Positions 5,065 through 7,315 of a stretch of DNA of 7,315 nt are shown one piece after another; position 1 is the first letter of the stretch, and each line of letters opens with the position of its first letter. The notes below the pieces were generated by a model. That model ran no database searches and was not told where the DNA came from. It worked only from the letters and a program-made list of their open reading frames with translations. Made by a program: the position numbers and the translations under genes. Source of the stretch: an uncultured Bacilli bacterium (GTDB taxonomy: Bacteria; Bacillota_I; Bacilli_A; RFN20; CAG-288); contig CAOSOP010000059.1 in NCBI GenBank assembly GCA_948525355.1, positions 1 through 7,315 of the forward strand, read 5' to 3'.

Positions 5065-5894
5065 TGATTTATCTCCTATATAATCCACTATCTAAACAAG
5101 GCAAGTGCTATAAGGCCTGCTTAAAGCTTGAAAAAAAGTTAAAGAAAAAAAGTGAAGATAAAATTATGGTTATTTCATTAATTGATTTAATCAATAATGC
5201 AGATTTTTTTGTGTCACAAATAAAAGAAGATGATAGAGTATATATAGTAGGTGGTGATGGAACCCTTCATCATATTATAAATTATTATGACCTCTCTAAT
5301 ACTAATTTTAAGTTATTCTATAGTCAGGGTGGATCAGGAAATGATTTTTGCCGTGGAAGAAAAAAGAAAAAACTTTTTGAAATTACTGATGAAATAAAAA
5401 ATCTTCCAAAATACATAGTTGAAGGACAAGATCAAAAGCAATTTGTTAATGGTGTTGGACTTGGAATTGATGCTGATATATGTGTTGTAAAAGATAAGGA
5501 TAAGAGCAGTTATGTAAAAGCTACATTAAAGTGCTTAAGAACATATAAACCATATTCAATTGATTTAGATGTGGATGGTAAGAAATTGCATTATGATAAT
5601 GTCTGCTTTTTTACTGTAATGAATGGAAAATATATGGGTGGTGGAATGAAGATGGCCCCTAAAGCAAATAGATATGATGATCATTTAGATCTAGTTGTTA
5701 TTACCATTAAAAAACCGCGTAGACTGATAGCACTATTCCCAACAGTTTTTTTAGGAATACATCCATTGTTTAAGAAGATTGTACATATAATGCCATGTAA
5801 ATTGGTTAAAGCAAATTTATCTTGTTCACAGAATTTGCAATCAGATGGCGAAGTTACTCCAAATGTTCAAAGTGTAACTATTTCTATAAATTAA
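5064..5894 (+). CDS. Diacylglycerol kinase-family lipid kinase (YegS/DgkB type)
   Basis: This 276-residue soluble protein phosphorylates a lipid, most likely diacylglycerol, using ATP at the inner face of the membrane. It has the full set of DAGK catalytic motifs: N-terminal YNPLSKQGK (6-14), the nucleotide-binding VGGDGTLHHIIN (62-73), GGSGNDFCR (89-97), VNGVGLGIDAD (128-138), GGGMKMAPKA (192-201), YDDHLDLVVI (204-213) and the C-terminal SDGE (260-263) that helps position the active site. Length is slightly short of the usual 290-330 residues. In Bacillota the DgkB relative recycles diacylglycerol released by lipoteichoic acid synthesis; whether this enzyme does so is inference. The start ATG overlaps the Sel1 gene stop by one base (TAATG). 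No separate ribosome binding site is needed if translation is coupled. Confidence 0.88.
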   Translation: MIYLLYNPLSKQGKCYKACLKLEKKLKKKSEDKIMVISLIDLINNADFFVSQIKEDDRVYIVGGDGTLHHIINYYDLSNTNFKLFYSQGGSGNDFCRGRKKKKLFEITDEIKNLPKYIVEGQDQKQFVNGVGLGIDADICVVKDKDKSSYVKATLKCLRTYKPYSIDLDVDGKKLHYDNVCFFTVMNGKYMGGGMKMAPKANRYDDHLDLVVITIKKPRRLIALFPTVFLGIHPLFKKIVHIMPCKLVKANLSCSQNLQSDGEVTPNVQSVTISIN

Positions 5895-5903
5895 TTGGGT
5901 TAG

Positions 5904-5933
5904 AAAAATAGCATTTATTATAAAATATTTTTT
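5904..5933 (+). terminator. Weak all-AT hairpin with T-run after the lipid kinase gene
   Basis: AAAAATA (5904-5910) can pair with TATTTTT (5926-5932), followed by TATTTATG. With no G-C pair this is a marginal terminator. Confidence 0.2.
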
Positions 5934-6035
5934 ATTTATGGTGTAAATTATTATGATTCTAATTGTCTTAGTGTATATTTTTTTCATATAAGATAAATGT
6001 CAAAACAGTTGCTAAATAAAACAATTTATATAGAA

Positions 6036-6054
6036 TTTGTCGAATTTTGTCGAG
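6036..6054 (+). promoter_or_regulatory. Two tandem Spo0A boxes
   Basis: TTTGTCGAA (6036-6044) contains a perfect 0A box TGTCGAA at 6038-6044. TTTGTCGAG (6046-6054) contains a 6/7 match at 6048-6054. They are in the same orientation and exactly 10 bp apart, one helical turn, which is how Spo0A dimers bind tandem boxes. They lie about 56 bp upstream of the -35 of the spo0A-like gene, consistent with autoregulation. Confidence 0.65.
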
Positions 6055-6109
6055 AAAAGAAAAAAGAAAACAAGTGCGAAAAATGAATTTATAAATTTTA
6101 AAAAAATTG

Positions 6110-6138
6110 TTTACATTTTTAAATTAAAGTTTTATAAT
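6110..6138 (+). promoter_or_regulatory. Sigma-A-type promoter of the spo0A-like gene
   Basis: TTTACA (6110-6115), a 17-bp spacer and a perfect TATAAT (6133-6138). The predicted transcription start is near 6145, giving a leader of roughly 105 nt before the ATG at 6250. Confidence 0.7.
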
Positions 6139-6173
6139 CAAATTGCTTTACGAGGAAGAGGAGAACAAACTCT

Positions 6174-6188
6174 ATGTCCAGAAAATAG
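6174..6188 (+). CDS. Tiny leader ORF (MSRK) in the spo0A-like mRNA leader
   Basis: ATG at 6174 is preceded 10 nt upstream by a strong GAGGAG (6158-6163) and encodes MSRK followed by TAG. It ends one base before another ATG (6190) that is in frame with the spo0A-like gene. It may be a translated regulatory mini-ORF or chance; four codons cannot be judged by composition. Confidence 0.25.
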   Translation: MSRK

Positions 6189-6218
6189 AATGGATGCTTG
6201 TAAAGTTTTTGTTTGCTT

Positions 6219-6243
6219 CTTTCTCGTTAACGAAAGGAGAAAG
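6219..6243 (+). promoter_or_regulatory. Hairpin that can cover the spo0A-like ribosome binding site
   Basis: CTTTCTC (6219-6225) is perfectly complementary to GAGAAAG (6237-6243), which includes GGAG of the ribosome binding site AAAGGAG (6233-6239). A competing stem CTTTC (6219-6223) with GAAAG (6232-6236), or TCG/CGA inside it, leaves the GAG part free. Two alternative folds around the start signal suggest possible translational control. Confidence 0.4.
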
Positions 6244-6249
6244 TTGCGA

Positions 6250-7137
6250 ATGAAGAAGTTTTATCTAGTGATGAAAGACAGAAAACTCATTACTGAAGTT
6301 TCATCAAAATTAGCTGAAAGCAAAGTATTTCAATTTGTTGGTTTAAGCCATAACATTGAAGAGGCTATAGCTAATATTGATGCAATACTTAAAACTGATA
6401 TTGTCTTAGTTGAGAATTGTTTTAGTGAGAATGATGCACACGATTTCATTAAAGCCGCTAATGTTCGTATTGCTGCTTGTGGTAAAGGAAAAAGACTTTA
6501 CAAAGCATTAGTAGCGGAGCCAAATTCCATACAGGAAAGTGATGTGAATAGTATGGGATATGATATCTTGTTATCTACAACTGATACACAAACGAAGATG
6601 GCTAATAAGCTATACTCGAGAATATTCTCTAACACTTGTCATCTTTTAGATAAGTATATTAGTAAAATAATATCTGATGGAATTGACATTAATGGTTTTA
6701 ATGAAGAATTAAGTTCCATTCTTCATAGTGTAGGTATACCAGCTTCGTTACTAGGCTATAAGTTTTTAAAAGTAGCGATAGAAATGGCATTCATCAATAT
6801 TGATTGTGTTACTTCCGGTGTAACAAAGATAGTTTATCCAACTATTGCATTAATGTATAAAACAAGTCCTACCAAAGTCGAAAGAGGAATTAGGCATGCA
6901 GTAGAATCTGGATGGCAAAGAGCTGATGTAGAAACGATGGATAAAATATTTTCCTATTCATATTCTAATGAAAAGGGAAAGCCAACTAATGGTGAGTTCA
7001 TTGCCAATATTGCTGATTACCTATTAGTCAAATTCCGTGCAGAAAGAAAACAATTTGTCATAGATCACGCTGAAGAAATAGCAAAGATAAATGCCATTTT
7101 GGATTTTACTGATATAGAAGATTTAATTACAAACTAA
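6250..7137 (+). CDS. spo0A: Spo0A-family response regulator with degenerate receiver domain
   Basis: This 295-residue protein has a C-terminal domain (about 150-258) that is clearly the Spo0A DNA-binding domain: SSILHSVGIPASLLGYKFLK, TKIVYPTIALMYKTSPTKVE, the recognition region KVERGIRHAVESGW (209-222) and KPTNGEFIA (244-252). The N-terminal receiver-like domain (1-110) is degenerate. The acidic pair is K9-D10, the phosphorylated Asp position is Glu55 (DIVLVEN against DVLVLDI), the Thr switch position is Ala (IAACG), and the invariant Lys before Pro is Glu90. It is longer than the roughly 267 residues of Bacillus Spo0A because of a charged C-terminal tail (about 260-295). The start at 6250 is chosen for AAAGGAG at 6233-6239 and match to the family. 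The frame is open back to a TTG at 6037 that lies within a Spo0A box, and ATG 6190 is an alternative. Spo0A controls entry into sporulation. Confidence 0.88.
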   Translation: MKKFYLVMKDRKLITEVSSKLAESKVFQFVGLSHNIEEAIANIDAILKTDIVLVENCFSENDAHDFIKAANVRIAACGKGKRLYKALVAEPNSIQESDVNSMGYDILLSTTDTQTKMANKLYSRIFSNTCHLLDKYISKIISDGIDINGFNEELSSILHSVGIPASLLGYKFLKVAIEMAFINIDCVTSGVTKIVYPTIALMYKTSPTKVERGIRHAVESGWQRADVETMDKIFSYSYSNEKGKPTNGEFIANIADYLLVKFRAERKQFVIDHAEEIAKINAILDFTDIEDLITN

Positions 7138-7179
7138 GTTTTTGGAAGAAAAAATACAAGCATCTATTCTAATAATATT

Positions 7180-7207
7180 AATGAGTTAGTTAATCTAGCT
7201 CATTTTT
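7180..7207 (+). terminator. Factor-independent terminator of the spo0A-like gene
   Basis: AATGAG (7180-7185) pairs with CTCATT (7199-7204), continuing inward with a U-G pair and TAG/CTA around the loop TTAAT, and is followed by TTTTT. It lies about 40 bp after the stop. Confidence 0.75.
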
Positions 7208-7315
7208 AATTCTTTATTAATCTCGGTATGTCTTTATAATGTTCTGTAATTGGTAATATGTTCGCTTCGCCTTTTTGTGACGTCTGGCCGAAGTTCTGAG
7301 GCCATTGATTTGCGG
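7206..7315 (-). pseudogene. Module cassette C5, 3' end only (cut by window edge)
   Basis: On the minus strand the window edge reads ANQWPQNFGQTSQKGEA, matching the NQWPNSYQ...QKGE end of cassettes C1-C4, with the same CGCCTTTTTG boundary on the plus strand (7268-7277). The module boundary by comparison is at 7266; the frame continues for about 19 more codons to a TAA at 7206-7208 beside the terminator of the spo0A-like gene. The rest of the cassette lies outside the window, so whether it has a start cannot be judged; it could even belong to the expressed copy. Confidence 0.65.

Noticed and set aside
6037..6249. N-terminal extension of the Spo0A-like frame back to a TTG at 6037
   Set aside because: The TTG lies inside a Spo0A box and upstream of the clear promoter, the extra 71 residues do not resemble a receiver domain, and ATG 6250 has a good ribosome binding site.

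Overview
The window is AT-rich DNA from a low-GC Gram-positive bacterium. It carries a Spo0A-family regulator with Spo0A-box-like sites upstream and a GerQ-like spore coat protein, which points to an endospore-forming (or recently spore-forming) lineage of Bacillota, possibly Bacilli/Erysipelotrichia-like. Genes read through normally in the standard code. I cannot name the species.

Region 1 (1-1862, all on the minus strand) is an array of partial gene cassettes. One cassette is truncated by the window edge (1-73) and four are complete (141-542, 552-962, 995-1396, 1458-1862). Each encodes about 133-136 residues: a Gly/Ala/Ser/Thr-rich linker written in GC-rich, often palindromic DNA, then a domain with conserved P-x-R-Y-N-Y/F-T, W-N-D/E, L-E-V/I-V-S-x-L-N, Y-x-P-K-x-Y-L/I-G and QKG signatures. 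None has a start codon. Two cassettes are near identical over 382 bp. A sixth cassette of the same family enters from the right edge (7266-7315), so the family flanks the ordinary genes on both sides. The best reading is a store of silent, exchangeable modules for a variable protein whose expressed locus is not in this window. That mechanism is inference.

Region 2 (1867-3700) has a small membrane-anchored LemA-like gene on the minus strand ending 4 bp before the first cassette. Divergent from it are an ECF-type sigma factor gene, with an extended -10 promoter and a perfect inverted repeat next to it, and a GerQ-like coat protein gene.

Region 3 (3701-4416) has no gene but holds two copies of a roughly 160-bp element. 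Its stems are kept by compensatory changes while the core sequence is conserved. It looks like a duplicated structured RNA of a class I do not recognise.

Region 4 (4417-5894) is a two-gene unit, a Sel1-repeat protein and a diacylglycerol/lipid kinase, joined by a TAATG stop/start overlap.

Region 5 (5895-7207) is the spo0A-like gene. It has two 0A-box-like sites 10 bp apart, a strong sigma-A-type promoter, a leader with a tiny ORF and a hairpin over the ribosome binding site, and a factor-independent terminator. Its receiver domain is degenerate and has Glu where the phosphorylated Asp should be.
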